Assembly: GCA_009780885.1 (NCBI GenBank)
Contig: WQZF01000015.1
Coordinates: forward strand, 1 to 41,531
DNA from: Betaproteobacteria bacterium
GTDB lineage: Bacteria; Pseudomonadota; Gammaproteobacteria; Burkholderiales; Rhodocyclaceae
Direction of reading: 5' to 3'
Length of the DNA: 41,531 nt
Made by a program: the position numbers and the translations under genes. Every line of letters starts with the position of its first letter. The stretch's first letter is position 1. Positions 17,584-27,606 of this stretch are shown here, piece by piece. Under the pieces are notes generated by a model that was not told where the DNA came from, did no database searches, and saw only the letters and a program-made list of their open reading frames with translations.

Positions 17584-17618
17584 CTGGTCAAGGTAAGGAA
17601 AAGCCTTACGGAGACCAG
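17584..17618. other. Two-step perfect hairpin
   Basis: CTGGTC (17584-17589) pairs with GACCAG (17613-17618), and inside it GTAAGG (17593-17598) pairs with CCTTAC (17604-17609), separated by symmetric 3-nt internal loops and closed by a 5-nt loop. A T6 run follows about 10 bases later (17627-17632), so weak termination is possible, but no plus-strand gene ends nearby. The role is unknown. Confidence 0.6.
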
Positions 17619-17652
17619 ACTTAGCGTTTTTTGTAACAGGCTGTTAACAGAG

Positions 17653-17675
17653 TTATCCACAGTTTTTGTGGATAA
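17653..17675. promoter_or_regulatory. Inverted pair of perfect DnaA boxes
   Basis: TTATCCACA (17653-17661) and TGTGGATAA (17667-17675) both match the 9-mer DnaA box exactly and are placed head to head with a 5-bp spacer; extended by one base each side they form a 10-bp stem. They lie just after the palindrome CTGTTAACAG and about 80 bp from an AT-rich tract. The pair may control exbB or titrate DnaA; a replication origin is possible but not supported by gene context. Confidence 0.55.
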
Positions 17676-17714
17676 CCTTCAGGATGCTCGGAACAACCAG
17701 AAAGCATAAGGCGC

Positions 17715-17743
17715 TTGCCATCGACCCCGGCCCGCGTTAAAGT
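17715..17743 (+). promoter_or_regulatory. Sigma70 promoter for the exbB operon
   Basis: TTGCCA (17715-17720) and TAAAGT (17738-17743) are separated by the optimal 17 bp. The exbB start codon is 33 bp downstream, preceded by CTGGAG. This is the best promoter seen in the window. Confidence 0.65.
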
Positions 17744-17775
17744 TGCCGCCTTACAAGTTTTCGCCTGGAGTTAGC

Positions 17776-18381
17776 GTGTTTGAAATCATCCGAGCGGCTG
17801 GATGGCCCATCTGGCCTTTGCTGTTGGCATCGATCATCGCAGTTGCGCTGATCATCGAACGTCTCATCGCCTTGCGCCGCACCAGGGTCGTACCGGCGGG
17901 GCTGCTGCAACGGGCGCTGTCCGAATACCGCCAACGCGGCGCCAGCGACGCGCTGGCGATGGAGTTTGAAAAACATTCGCCGCTCGGCCGCGTGCTCGCC
18001 GCCGGCCTGCGCAATGCAAACGCCTCGCGCGAAGCGACGAAGGAAGCGATCGAAGAGACCGGGCGTGCCGTGACGCACGAACTGGAAACCTACCTGACCA
18101 CGCTCGGCACCATCGCTTCGATCGCCCCGCTGATGGGGCTTTTCGGCACCGTCGTCGGCATGATCGAGATTTTCAGTTCCCAGTCGCCGACCGGAAGCAA
18201 CCCGGCGCAGCTTGCCAGCGGCATTGCCATCGCGCTCTACAATACCGGCCTCGGCCTGGTCATCGCGATTCCGAGCATGATTTTCTGGCGTCATTTCCGG
18301 GCGCTGGTCGACAGCTTGGTCATCGACATGGAGCAGCAGGCCATCCGTTTGGTCGAAGTCATCCACGGCAACAGGGCGTAG
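17776..18381 (+). CDS. exbB: ExbB/TolQ/MotA-type proton channel protein
   Basis: This 201-residue inner-membrane protein has three hydrophobic segments: about 11-33 (WPIWPLLLASIIAVALIIERL), 111-142 (TLGTIASIAPLMGLFGTVVG) and 160-185 (GIAIALYNTGLGLVIAIPSM). ExbB forms a pentamer around ExbD and uses the proton gradient to drive TonB-dependent transport; TolQ relatives act in cell division. No tonB gene follows, so its exact partner is open. The GTG start at 17776 with GGAG five bases upstream is preferred over an upstream TTG at 17743 that lies inside the promoter. Confidence 0.92.
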   Translation: MFEIIRAAGWPIWPLLLASIIAVALIIERLIALRRTRVVPAGLLQRALSEYRQRGASDALAMEFEKHSPLGRVLAAGLRNANASREATKEAIEETGRAVTHELETYLTTLGTIASIAPLMGLFGTVVGMIEIFSSQSPTGSNPAQLASGIAIALYNTGLGLVIAIPSMIFWRHFRALVDSLVIDMEQQAIRLVEVIHGNRA

Positions 18382-18394
18382 GCGAAATACGAAG

Positions 18395-18856
18395 ATGAAT
18401 TTCCGCCGAGGCGCTTCCCGGGAAGAACCGGAAATCAACCTGATTCCGATGATCGACGTCTTGCTCGTGATCATCATCTTCCTGATGCTGACGACGACCT
18501 ATTCCCGTTTCAGCGGACTGGAAATCAACCTGCCGACCGCAGATGTCGAGCAAAAGGAAGAACGCTCTTCCGAAATCAGCGTCGAAATCACCGCCCTGGG
18601 CCAGATCCTGGTCAACCGCTCGCCCCTGCCGGATTCCGAAGTCAGCACGATTGCCGGCGCCCTCTCCCATGCCGCCACCGAGATCAAGGATCCGGTCATC
18701 GTCATCAACGCCGATGCCAAGGCCATACACCAGCGCGTCATCGACGTCATGCAGGCGGCGCAGAATGCGGGTTATCCGCGCCTGACCTTCGCCACGCAAT
18801 CCCGTCCTCCCGCTTCTGCTTCTGCTCCCGCCGCCCCCTCCCCGCACTCGCGCTGA
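18395..18856 (+). CDS. exbD: ExbD/TolR-type biopolymer transport protein
   Basis: A 153-residue protein with a short cytoplasmic N-terminus, one membrane helix (about 16-35) carrying the proton-conducting aspartate in MIDVLLVIIIFLM, and a periplasmic domain (about 45-135). A proline/serine/alanine-rich tail ends the protein. It is 13 bp downstream of exbB and forms the channel with it. Confidence 0.92.
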   Translation: MNFRRGASREEPEINLIPMIDVLLVIIIFLMLTTTYSRFSGLEINLPTADVEQKEERSSEISVEITALGQILVNRSPLPDSEVSTIAGALSHAATEIKDPVIVINADAKAIHQRVIDVMQAAQNAGYPRLTFATQSRPPASASAPAAPSPHSR

Positions 18857-18859
18857 CCG

Positions 18860-19918
18860 ATGAAGTCCCTGCGCGAATGCCTGCCCCGGATGTGGTACCA
18901 ATCGGCGCTGGCAGCCTCGCTCCTTCCGCTTCTTCCCCTCTCCTGGCTCTTTGCCGCGCTCTCTGCCCTGCGCCGCCGCCTTTATCGCAGCGGCCTGCTG
19001 AAAGGCGCGCGCCTGCCGGTTCCGGTCATCGTCGTCGGCAATATCACCGTCGGCGGCAGCGGCAAAACGCCGCTCACGCTCGCGCTGGTCGAGGCGCTCT
19101 CCGCGCGCGGCTGGCATCCCGGCATCATCAGCCGTGGCCACGGACGAAAAAACGCAGGGAAAGCGCAACGCCCGGTACACAGGGACGACGATCCGCAGGA
19201 GGTCGGCGACGAGGCTCTCCTGCTCGCGCGCAACAGCGGCGTTCCCGTCTACATCGGGGCCGACCGCGCCGCCGCCGGCAGGGCGCTGCTGGAAGCGCAT
19301 CCGCAGTGCGACCTGCTGATCAGCGATGACGGCTTGCAGCATTACCGCCTGTGCCGCGATTTTGAAATCGCGCTCTTCGATGTGCGCGGCGCCGGGAATG
19401 GCCATTTGCTCCCCGCCGGTCCGCTGCGCGAACCGCTCTCGCGTCTTTCCACGGCTGACGCGGTGGTCTGGAACGGCTTGCCGCCGGTCATGCTCGTCAT
19501 CCACATTGCCCAGCGCCTGAAGCCAGCCCCCCGGAGCTACCAAATGCAGCTTGTCGCGCAGCCCTTCGTCGCGCTCGACGACCCGGCGCGTTCCTGCGCC
19601 GCCGCCGACCTGGCCGGAAAAAAACTCCATGCGCTGGCCGGCATCGGCAACCCGGAACGCTTCTTCGCGCAGCTTGCGGCGCTCGGCCTGGAGTTCACAC
19701 CGCGCGCCTTTCCCGATCACCATCCCTATTGCGCCGCCGATCTCGAATTCGCGCGCGACGGCATTCTCCTGCTGACCGAAAAGGATGCGGTAAAATGCGC
19801 CGGACTGTTCCCCGGCCAGGCTTGGGTATTGCCGGTGCGCGCCGAACCCGACCCCGATTTGCTTGAACACCTGTCGAGCGCAATCCCCGCCATTCATGGC
19901 GGGATCAGCAAGACATAG
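18860..19918 (+). CDS. lpxK: Tetraacyldisaccharide 4'-kinase
   Basis: LpxK phosphorylates the lipid A precursor DS-1-P at the 4' position, at the cytoplasmic face of the inner membrane. The 352-residue protein has an N-terminal membrane-associated helix (about 15-38), the P-loop VGGSGKT at 64-70 and the conserved DDGLQHYRL (about 156-164). It begins three bases after exbD. A hairpin of two GGCGCC boxes follows at 19926-19940 without a T run, so transcription probably continues. Confidence 0.95.
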   Translation: MKSLRECLPRMWYQSALAASLLPLLPLSWLFAALSALRRRLYRSGLLKGARLPVPVIVVGNITVGGSGKTPLTLALVEALSARGWHPGIISRGHGRKNAGKAQRPVHRDDDPQEVGDEALLLARNSGVPVYIGADRAAAGRALLEAHPQCDLLISDDGLQHYRLCRDFEIALFDVRGAGNGHLLPAGPLREPLSRLSTADAVVWNGLPPVMLVIHIAQRLKPAPRSYQMQLVAQPFVALDDPARSCAAADLAGKKLHALAGIGNPERFFAQLAALGLEFTPRAFPDHHPYCAADLEFARDGILLLTEKDAVKCAGLFPGQAWVLPVRAEPDPDLLEHLSSAIPAIHGGISKT

Positions 19919-19995
19919 CGTAACAGGCGCCAAAGGCGCCCCACATTGTGTCGAGGAATCCCCAACCTTCACTCAAAAAATCCTGGAGAAAATCA

Positions 19996-20184
19996 ATGGA
20001 CGCAAGGCTGCTTGACATCCTGGTCTGCCCCCTGTGCAAGAGCAACCTCGAATACGGCAAGGCGGACGAAAAGAATTCCGTCCCCGAATTGATCTGCAAA
20101 CCCTGCCGGCTCGCCTTTCCGGTTCGCGACGACATCCCGATCATGCTCGAAGACGAAGCGCGGCGGATCGAAGATCCCGCCTGA
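19996..20184 (+). CDS. Trm112-family zinc-ribbon protein (YcaR-like)
   Basis: The 62-residue protein carries two cysteine pairs, C11-x2-C14 and C34-x2-C37, spaced as in the Trm112/UPF0434 family. The bacterial members are commonly encoded between lpxK and kdsB, exactly as here; their role is not settled, although eukaryotic Trm112 activates methyltransferases. The ATG at 19996 has CTGGAGAA upstream and removes an unlikely 16-residue extension. Confidence 0.92.
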   Translation: MDARLLDILVCPLCKSNLEYGKADEKNSVPELICKPCRLAFPVRDDIPIMLEDEARRIEDPA

Positions 20185-20192
20185 AAGCCCGA

Positions 20193-21717
<1,525 letters not shown>

Positions 21718-21730
21718 GGCACGCCATTCC

Positions 21731-23020
21731 ATGACGGCTCCGATTCACGCCTTTTACGCCCAGTCGGGCGGCGTCACGGCGGTGATCAACGCCACCGCCT
21801 GCGGCGTCATCGAAACCGCGCGGCGCTGTGTGGAAGAAGGGAATCCGCGAATCGGCAAGGTCTTCGCAGGCGCCGACGGCATCCTCGGCGCCCTGTTCGA
21901 GGATCTGATCGACACCAGCCTGGAACCCGACGCCGCGATTGCGCGCCTGCGGCACACGCCGGGCGGCGCTTTCGGCTCCTGCCGTTTCAAGCTCAAGGAC
22001 CCCAGGGAAGAACGGGCCTTGTTCGAGCGCCTGCTCAGCGTCTTCCAGGCGCACGGGATCGGTTATTTCTTCTACAACGGCGGCGGCGATTCGATGGACA
22101 CGGCAGCCAAGGTCGCGCGTTTCGCGTCCGAAGCCGGGGTTCCGCTCACCGTGATCGGAATTCCGAAAACGGTCGACAACGACCTGACGCAGACCGACAC
22201 CTGCCCCGGCTTCGCTTCCGCCGCAAAATACGTCGCCACCTCGATGCGCGAAGCCGGACTCGATGTCGCCTCGATGGCGCGAACCTCGACAAAAATCTTC
22301 GTGATGGAAGTCATGGGACGCCACGCCGGCTGGCTCACCGCCGCCTGTGGCCTGGCAAGCGAAGGCAGCGAGGGGGACGAGACCCCGCCGCACCTCCTTC
22401 TCTTTCCGGAAATCCCGTTCGACGAAAAAATCTTCCTGCCGCGCGTCGAGCATTGCGTGACGCGCTATGGCTTCTGCTGCATTGCCGTTTCGGAAGGCGC
22501 GCGCGACACCAGCGGGAAATTCCTTTCCGAACAAGGCGTGCGCGATGCCTTTGGTCACGCCCAGCTTGGCGGCGCAGGGCAAGTGGTCGCCCAGCGGATC
22601 AAGGAAGCGCTCGGCCTGAAATACCATTGGGCGCTGCCGGATTACCTGCAACGCTCGGCCCGTCACCTGGCCTCGCAGACTGATCTCGAACAATCGTATG
22701 CTCTTGGCAAGGCGGCGGTGGAATTCGCGCTTGCCGGCGAAAATGCGATAATGCCGACGGTCGTGCGCCTCTCGGACAAACCTTACCGATGGAAAATCGG
22801 TTCGGCGCCGCTCGAAGAAGTCGCCAACGTCGAACGCAAGCTGCCGCGCGAATTCATCCGCGACGACGGCTTCCACATCAGCGACGCCTGCCGCGTCTGG
22901 CTTGCGCCGCTGATCGCCGGAGAAGCGTATCCGCCGTACCGTGACGGCCTGCCCGACTATGCAAGATTCATGAATACCCGCGTACCGAAACGCTTGCCGG
23001 CCTTTGCGTTGAAAATTTAA
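21731..23020 (+). CDS. pfp: Pyrophosphate-dependent 6-phosphofructokinase
   Basis: This 429-residue enzyme reversibly converts fructose-6-phosphate and PPi to fructose-1,6-bisphosphate and phosphate. PPi use is indicated by two positions: Asp120 in GGGDSMDTA (117-125), where ATP enzymes have glycine, and Lys146 in PKTVDND (145-151), where ATP enzymes also have glycine. MGRHAG (195-200) is the sugar-phosphate site. The gene follows adk and precedes hppA, so PPi made in biosynthesis can be used for glycolysis, or PPi can be regenerated in gluconeogenic flow and used to pump protons. Confidence 0.94.
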   Translation: MTAPIHAFYAQSGGVTAVINATACGVIETARRCVEEGNPRIGKVFAGADGILGALFEDLIDTSLEPDAAIARLRHTPGGAFGSCRFKLKDPREERALFERLLSVFQAHGIGYFFYNGGGDSMDTAAKVARFASEAGVPLTVIGIPKTVDNDLTQTDTCPGFASAAKYVATSMREAGLDVASMARTSTKIFVMEVMGRHAGWLTAACGLASEGSEGDETPPHLLLFPEIPFDEKIFLPRVEHCVTRYGFCCIAVSEGARDTSGKFLSEQGVRDAFGHAQLGGAGQVVAQRIKEALGLKYHWALPDYLQRSARHLASQTDLEQSYALGKAAVEFALAGENAIMPTVVRLSDKPYRWKIGSAPLEEVANVERKLPREFIRDDGFHISDACRVWLAPLIAGEAYPPYRDGLPDYARFMNTRVPKRLPAFALKI

Positions 23021-23127
23021 AATGGCTGGGCGCTGCGAAAGGCGAAAGCGCGAAAAATGTATTTTCCACATCAGCTGAAATCGTTTCATCTCAAGTACCC
23101 ACCCATCTTTTCAAGGAGGAGCAGTAT

Positions 23128-25179
23128 ATGTCGGCAGCATTGATTCTGGCGCTGGTTGGCGCACTCTTCGCCGTGGCTTACGGCGCGGGAATGAGCAGCA
23201 AAATTCTCGCGTTACCGGCAGGCAACGAGCGGATGCAGCAAATCGCCAAGGCGATCCAGGAAGGGGCTTCGGCCTACCTGAGCAAGCAATACACAACGAT
23301 CGGCATCGTTGGCGTCGTTCTCTTCGTCGTCATCGGTTTCCTGCTTTCCTGGCCGATGGCCATCGGTTTCCTGATCGGGGCGCTGCTCTCCGGGGCCACC
23401 GGCTTCATCGGCATGAACGTCTCGGTACGCGCCAACGTGCGCACCGCCGAAGCCGCGCGCAACGGCATCGCCCCGGCGCTCGATGTCGCCTTCAAGGGCG
23501 GCGCGATCACCGGAATGCTCGTCGTCGGCCTGGGGCTGCTCGGCGTCGCCGGTTACTACGGCATCCTCAAGGCGATGGGCGGCGACCTGCACCACATCGT
23601 CCAGCCGCTCGTCGGCCTGGCCTTTGGCGGTTCGCTGATTTCGATCTTCGCGCGTCTTGGCGGCGGCATCTTCACCAAGGGTGCGGACGTCGGTGCCGAT
23701 CTCGTCGGCAAGGTCGAAGCCGGAATCCCCGAAGACGACCCGCGCAACCCGGCGGTCATTGCCGACAACGTTGGCGACAACGTCGGCGACTGCGCCGGCA
23801 TGGCGGCCGACCTCTTTGAAACCTACGCGGTCACGGTCGTCGCGACGATGGTCCTTGGCGCGCTGATGCTCAAGGGCGTGCCCAATGCCAGCGACAACCT
23901 CGTCGTCTACCCGCTGGTGCTGGGCGCGATCTCGATCGTCGCCTCGATCATCGGCACCTTCTTCGTCAAGACCTCCGAAGGCGGCAAGATCATGTCCGCG
24001 CTTTATCGCGGCCTGGCGGTTGCCGGCGTGCTCGCCCTGATCGGCTTCTATCCGGCCACGACCTGGATGCTCGGCGAAGGCATCTCCCTGCCTGGCGGCG
24101 AAGTCATCAGCTCCATGTCCATCTTCGGCGCCGCCGTCATCGGCCTCGTGCTCACCGGCCTCCTGGTCTGGATCACCGAGTACTACACCGGCACCGAATT
24201 TGCCCCGGTCAAGCATGTCGCCTCCTCCTGCCAGACCGGCCACGCGACCAACATCATCGCCGGCCTCGGCGTCTCGATGAAAGCCTGCGCGCTGCCGGTG
24301 CTCTGCGTCTGCGCCTCGATCTGGGGCGCGTACCACCTGGCCGGCCTGTACGGCATCGCCATCGCCGCGACCTCGATGCTCTCGATGACCGGCATCATCG
24401 TCGCGCTCGACGCCTACGGCCCGATCACCGACAACGCTGGCGGGATTGCCGAAATGTCCGAACTTCCCCCTTCCGTCCGCGCCGTCACCGACCCGCTCGA
24501 TGCCGTCGGCAACACCACGAAGGCCGTCACGAAGGGCTACGCCATCGGCTCCGCCGGCCTGGCCGCGCTCGTCCTCTTCGCCGACTACACCCACGCCCTC
24601 GAAGCCGCAACGGGCGCTGTTCCGCGTTTCGACCTGTCCGACCATAACGTCATCATCGGCCTCTTCATCGGCGGCCTGATTCCCTACCTCTTCGGCGCGA
24701 TGGCGATGGAAGCGGTCGGCCGCGCCGCTGGTTCCGTCGTGCTCGAAGTGCGCCGCCAGTTCAAGGAAATCGCCGGCATCATGGAAGGCACCGCCAAGCC
24801 CGACTACTCGCGCGCCGTCGGCATGCTGACCTCCGCCGCGATCAAGGAAATGGTCATCCCCTCGCTCCTGCCGGTCCTCGTTCCAGTCATCGTCGGCCTG
24901 ATCCTCGGACCGAAGGCCCTGGGCGGACTCCTGATGGGCACCATCATCACCGGCCTCTTCGTCGCCATCTCGATGACGACCGGCGGCGGCGCGTGGGACA
25001 ACGCGAAGAAATACATCGAAGACGGCAACTTCGGCGGCAAGGGCTCCGAAGCCCACAAAGCCGCCGTCACCGGCGACACCGTAGGCGACCCCTACAAGGA
25101 CACCGCCGGCCCCGCCGTCAACCCGCTGATCAAGATCATCAACATCGTCGCCCTGATGATCGTTCCGCTGGTCGCCTGA
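23128..25179 (+). CDS. hppA: Membrane-bound proton-translocating pyrophosphatase, K+-independent type
   Basis: This 683-residue protein has about 16 hydrophobic segments and the catalytic loop [19 protein letters not shown] with [17 protein letters not shown] (about 186-232). The motif [16 protein letters not shown] has Lys465 and Thr468, the residues that mark K+-independent H+-PPases; K+-dependent enzymes have Ala and Gly or Ala there. It hydrolyses PPi and pumps protons. A strong ribosome-binding site (AAGGAGGAG) precedes the start. The pfp-hppA neighbourhood is known from other proteobacteria, such as methylotrophs. A terminator follows. Confidence 0.97.
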   Translation: MSAALILALVGALFAVAYGAGMSSKILALPAGNERMQQIAKAIQEGASAYLSKQYTTIGIVGVVLFVVIGFLLSWPMAIGFLIGALLSGATGFIGMNVSVRANVRTAEAARNGIAPALDVAFKGGAITGMLVVGLGLLGVAGYYGILKAMGGDLHHIVQPLVGLAFGGSLISIFARLGGGIFTKGADVGADLVGKVEAGIPEDDPRNPAVIADNVGDNVGDCAGMAADLFETYAVTVVATMVLGALMLKGVPNASDNLVVYPLVLGAISIVASIIGTFFVKTSEGGKIMSALYRGLAVAGVLALIGFYPATTWMLGEGISLPGGEVISSMSIFGAAVIGLVLTGLLVWITEYYTGTEFAPVKHVASSCQTGHATNIIAGLGVSMKACALPVLCVCASIWGAYHLAGLYGIAIAATSMLSMTGIIVALDAYGPITDNAGGIAEMSELPPSVRAVTDPLDAVGNTTKAVTKGYAIGSAGLAALVLFADYTHALEAATGAVPRFDLSDHNVIIGLFIGGLIPYLFGAMAMEAVGRAAGSVVLEVRRQFKEIAGIMEGTAKPDYSRAVGMLTSAAIKEMVIPSLLPVLVPVIVGLILGPKALGGLLMGTIITGLFVAISMTTGGGAWDNAKKYIEDGNFGGKGSEAHKAAVTGDTVGDPYKDTAGPAVNPLIKIINIVALMIVPLVA

Positions 25180-25197
25180 AACTTGTATTGAACCCGA

Positions 25198-25225
25198 GGG
25201 ACGGCAATCCGCCGTCCCTTTTTTT
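25198..25225 (+). terminator. Rho-independent terminator after hppA
   Basis: GGGACGGC (25198-25205) and GCCGTCCC (25211-25218) form a perfect 8-bp stem with a 5-nt loop, followed by seven T residues. It closes the exbB-hppA region, and element A copy 5 begins seven bases later. Confidence 0.95.
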
Positions 25226-25231
25226 GGATGG

Positions 25232-25310
25232 ATTTTCTAAATCTGTTTAAATAATTATTTGATGAAACTTTTTACGGTAGCGAAATATTATTTAAACAAA
25301 TTTAGAAAAT
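25232..25310 (-). repeat. Palindromic element A, copy 5
   Basis: A 79-bp copy whose arms match over about 24 of the first 25 bases. Its core is TTACGGTAG (25272-25280), half-symmetric. It is in minus orientation and of the GTTTAAA subtype, with copy 1. It opens the largest repeat block of the window. Confidence 0.92.
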
Positions 25311-25596
25311 TTGCATGTAGCATATAGATTTGTGTGAGCGCAGCGAAGCCCAACATTTTTCCCTCTGGAATTCCGATGGATTTCGCTTCGCTCTCTCAAG
25401 AAACACCCCCTCCTGCACACTGGATCCTGCGACTTCGCGCAGGATGACGGAGCGTGCGTACCGGCGGCCCTGACTCGTCATCCTGCGCGTAGCGAAGCAG
25501 AATCGCAGGATCCAGAGGAGGATGCCAATCCCTGCCCCCGGGTTTCTTCGGCGCGATTTGCGGCGGCGGGCCGATGAAGCGCTACCCATCCTGCAT
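25311..25596. repeat. Composite repeat modules B-C-D (third internal copy)
   Basis: After element A come module B (about 25333-25420, diverged left half), module C (25421-25514) and module D (25515-25596, with a small deletion near its end relative to the copies at 1-225 and 7991-8104). The order is the same as at 7716-8104. The deletion breaks the reading frame seen in the other D copies. Confidence 0.85.
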
Positions 25597-25892
25597 CCCG
25601 GATTGATTCGCGCCGCTCGCGATGGCGGGTTTTCGTAGGGGCGACCGTCCCCGGTCTCCCCTACAGAACAATCAAATGATCGGTTCCCCTGCGCTCAACC
25701 CAGGCGATGCACTGGATCCTGCGACTTCGCGCAGGATGACGGAGTGTTGTGCGTACCGGTGGCCCTGACTCGTCATCCTGCGCGTAGCAAAGCGGAGTCG
25801 CAGGAATTTCCGGCGCTTCGCGCCGCACGATGAGGACGGGCGGATTGCCATCCGCCCCTACAAGCCGGCGCTATATATATATTCGGCAGCAG
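25597..25892. repeat. Mixed hairpin repeats and an extra C module
   Basis: This stretch has no gene. It holds an inverted pair GTAGGGG (25635-25641) and CCCCTAC (25658-25664), a second C module (25713-25804), a hairpin CGGCGC-ttc-GCGCCG (25811-25825), a perfect hairpin GGGCGGAT-tgcc-ATCCGCCC (25838-25857) and a short alternating TA run (about 25872-25881). Together with the flanking A copies it makes the 922-bp gap between hppA and the ppx fragment a dense repeat array. Confidence 0.8.
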
Positions 25893-25970
25893 ATTTTCTA
25901 AATTACTATAATAATTTTTAATAGAAACTATTTACTGTAACCAAACATTATTTAATCTAATTTAGAAAAT
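25893..25970 (-). repeat. Palindromic element A, copy 6
   Basis: A 78-bp copy in minus orientation. The core is TTACTGTAA (25932-25940): both outer bases differ from CTACTGTAG yet still pair. The ends ATTTTCTAAATTA and its complement partner are intact. It lies 131 bp upstream of the truncated ppx copy. Confidence 0.92.
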
Positions 25971-26089
25971 AAAACACTCCTCCTCCGACCGCGATCCATT
26001 TCCAGCACCACTAAAAAATTCCTTAAGGCGACAGAGCGGAAAACCGCACTAAAATTCCAGGATTCGCGCTTCTCCCTTCGCGCATCGCC

Positions 26090-26233
26090 GAAAGATTCTC
26101 TATGGCTTATGAACTGATCGCCGCCGTCGACCTGGGTTCCAACAGTTTCCGCCTGCAAGTGGGGCGGGTGGTCGAGAACCGGATTTATCCTCTCGGCGGG
26201 CTCAAGGAGCCGGTGCGCCTGGCTTCCGGGCTG
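26090..26233 (+). repeat. Direct repeat, upstream copy of the ppx 5' end
   Basis: These 144 bp match 27463-27606 at all but two positions, at a constant offset of 1373 bp. They include the last 12 bases of the ppx leader and its first 44 codons. The copies flank the DUF1016 gene, which suggests that a segment was inserted at the start of ppx and duplicated it. Confidence 0.95.
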
Positions 26234-26281
26234 TGCAAACGCGAGCCCATCGCGCCGAATACGAATGTGAGGGTGATATGA
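26102..26281 (+). pseudogene. ppx: Truncated ppx 5' fragment
   Basis: The fragment begins exactly as ppx (MAYELIAAVDLGSNSFRLQV) and follows it for 44 codons with two amino-acid changes (Q to R, D to G). It then runs into unrelated sequence and stops at codon 60 with TGA at 26279-26281. It lacks nearly all of the phosphatase domain and cannot be functional as Ppx. Its stop overlaps the DUF1016 start (ATGA), so it may act as a translated leader for that gene. The DNA upstream (25971-26101) is probably the original ppx leader. Confidence 0.9.
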
Positions 26282-27405
26282 CAGATAAACCTTCACTGAC
26301 GCCGGGCGGAGATGATTCGGATTTTTACAAACAGGTTGCGGATTTGCTGGCTGCGGCCCGCCAATACGCAAAACGGCAGTTGGATAACACCATCGTTGTG
26401 AGCTATTACGAAATCGGACGGAGGATTGTCGAGCGTGAGCAGCAGGGACAAAAACGGGCGCAGTATGGCGCGAAGCTGATAAAAGGCTTGTCGGAGTATT
26501 TGACAAATCAATATGGCAAAGGGTTTTCCGTCCCGAATTTAAGGAATATCAGGCAATTTTATCTCGTGTATTCCCCAGCGCTTGAAAGACCGCCCGCCGG
26601 ATTGCCGGAAAAACGCTATACGCTGTCTAGCGTTTTGGACGAAAGTCCGCAAAAAGGGGAGGCTCTGCCTGCCCAATTCAAATTGGGTTGGTCGCATTAC
26701 CAGATTTTGATGCGAATCGAAAACGACGCCGCCCGCCGTTTTTACGAAATCGAAACAGCCAGTCAGCAATGGTCGGTCAGGCAGTTGCAGCGCCAGCTTG
26801 GAAGTTCGCTCTATGAACGCTTGGCGCTCTCGCGCGACAAGGATAAAATTATGTCACTGGCAATCGAAGGCCAGACCGTGGAAGGCCCTCGCGATATATT
26901 CAAATTTCCTTATGTGCTGGAATTCACCGGGCTTGGGGAGCGGCCGGAGTACAGCGAAACCGAATTGGAACAGGCTCTGATCGACAACTTGCAAAAATTC
27001 CTGCTTGAGCTTGGCAAAGGCTTTTTGTTTGAGGCACGGCAAAAGCGGTTTTCGTTTGAAGAAAAATCGTTTTATGTCGACCTCGTGTTCTATAACCGGC
27101 TGCTCAAATGCTATGTCCTGATTGACCTCAAGCTTGCGGAACTGAAGCATCAGGACCTCGGCCAGATGCAGATGTACGTCCATTATTTCGATCGCTTCGT
27201 CAAGACGAATGACGAACATCCGACCGTGGGCATTTTGCTTTGCCAGGAAAAGAATGACGCGATTGTCGAATTAACGCTTCCCAAAGGCGAGAATATCTAC
27301 GCTTCCGAATATAGCCTGTACTTGCCGGACAAAACCTTGTTGCAACATAAGCTGGCGGAGTGGGTCGAGGAGTTCGAGGAAAAACATGGAGAAACCTCAA
27401 AATGA
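26278..27405 (+). CDS. DUF1016 / YhcG-family PDDEXK nuclease
   Basis: The 375-residue protein has the DUF1016 N-terminal helical domain (about 15-170, with VSYYEIGRRIVE and NLRNIRQFYLVY) and a C-terminal PDDEXK nuclease domain (about 235-360). Candidate catalytic residues are Asp268 in FYVDLVFYN and Asp283/Lys285 in LIDLKL. Members are often found near restriction or other defence genes and in mobile regions; the function is not established. The start at 26278 overlaps the stop of the ppx fragment and has GAGGGTGAT upstream. The gene is visibly less GC-rich than its neighbours and lies between 144-bp direct repeats, so it was most likely acquired. Confidence 0.9.
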   Translation: MTDKPSLTPGGDDSDFYKQVADLLAAARQYAKRQLDNTIVVSYYEIGRRIVEREQQGQKRAQYGAKLIKGLSEYLTNQYGKGFSVPNLRNIRQFYLVYSPALERPPAGLPEKRYTLSSVLDESPQKGEALPAQFKLGWSHYQILMRIENDAARRFYEIETASQQWSVRQLQRQLGSSLYERLALSRDKDKIMSLAIEGQTVEGPRDIFKFPYVLEFTGLGERPEYSETELEQALIDNLQKFLLELGKGFLFEARQKRFSFEEKSFYVDLVFYNRLLKCYVLIDLKLAELKHQDLGQMQMYVHYFDRFVKTNDEHPTVGILLCQEKNDAIVELTLPKGENIYASEYSLYLPDKTLLQHKLAEWVEEFEEKHGETSK

Positions 27406-27462
27406 AACTCCGGTTCAGAAATATCCTGCACAAACCGCCACGCCGCGCGCGGGGCATCCTTT

Positions 27463-27606
27463 GAAAGATTCTCTATGGCTTATGAACTGATCGCCGCCGT
27501 CGACCTGGGTTCCAACAGTTTCCGCCTGCAAGTGGGGCGGGTGGTCGAGAACCAGATTTATCCTCTCGACGGGCTCAAGGAGCCGGTGCGCCTGGCTTCC
27601 GGGCTG
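27463..27606 (+). repeat. Direct repeat, downstream copy at the start of intact ppx
   Basis: Partner of 26090-26233. It contains the start of the intact ppx gene. Upstream of the shared 12-base leader the two copies differ completely, so the intact gene now has a leader derived from the inserted segment. Confidence 0.95.

Larger units (their letters stand above)
17363..17775. other. Structured intergenic region between xseA and exbB
   Basis: A 413-bp divergent gap. In order it holds a small hairpin GTATCC-tgc-GGATAC (17455-17469), an AT-rich tract (about 17534-17575), a two-step hairpin (17584-17618), the palindrome CTGTTAACAG (17641-17650), two inverted DnaA boxes (17653-17675) and a sigma70-like promoter (17715-17743). 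No open frame here is convincing. Confidence 0.7.

Noticed and set aside
17534-17680. Chromosomal replication origin
   Set aside because: Only two DnaA boxes, no dnaA, dnaN, gidA, parAB or rpmH nearby, and GC skew cannot be judged here. Kept as a DnaA-site finding only.
17743-17775. Longer ExbB starting at TTG 17743
   Set aside because: The TTG overlaps the -10 box of the likely promoter; GTG 17776 has GGAG at five bases and gives a normal ExbB N-terminus.
25893-25970. Element A as a rho-independent terminator
   Set aside because: The palindromes are long and AT-rich without a GC stem plus T run, and in two cases (copies 2 and 5) a classical terminator lies just before the element. They may affect RNA ends in another way, but a standard terminator is not supported.
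25893-27606. The 144-bp direct repeat as an insertion-sequence target duplication
   Set aside because: Target duplications of insertion sequences are normally only 2-14 bp, and there is no transposase or terminal inverted repeat around the DUF1016 gene.
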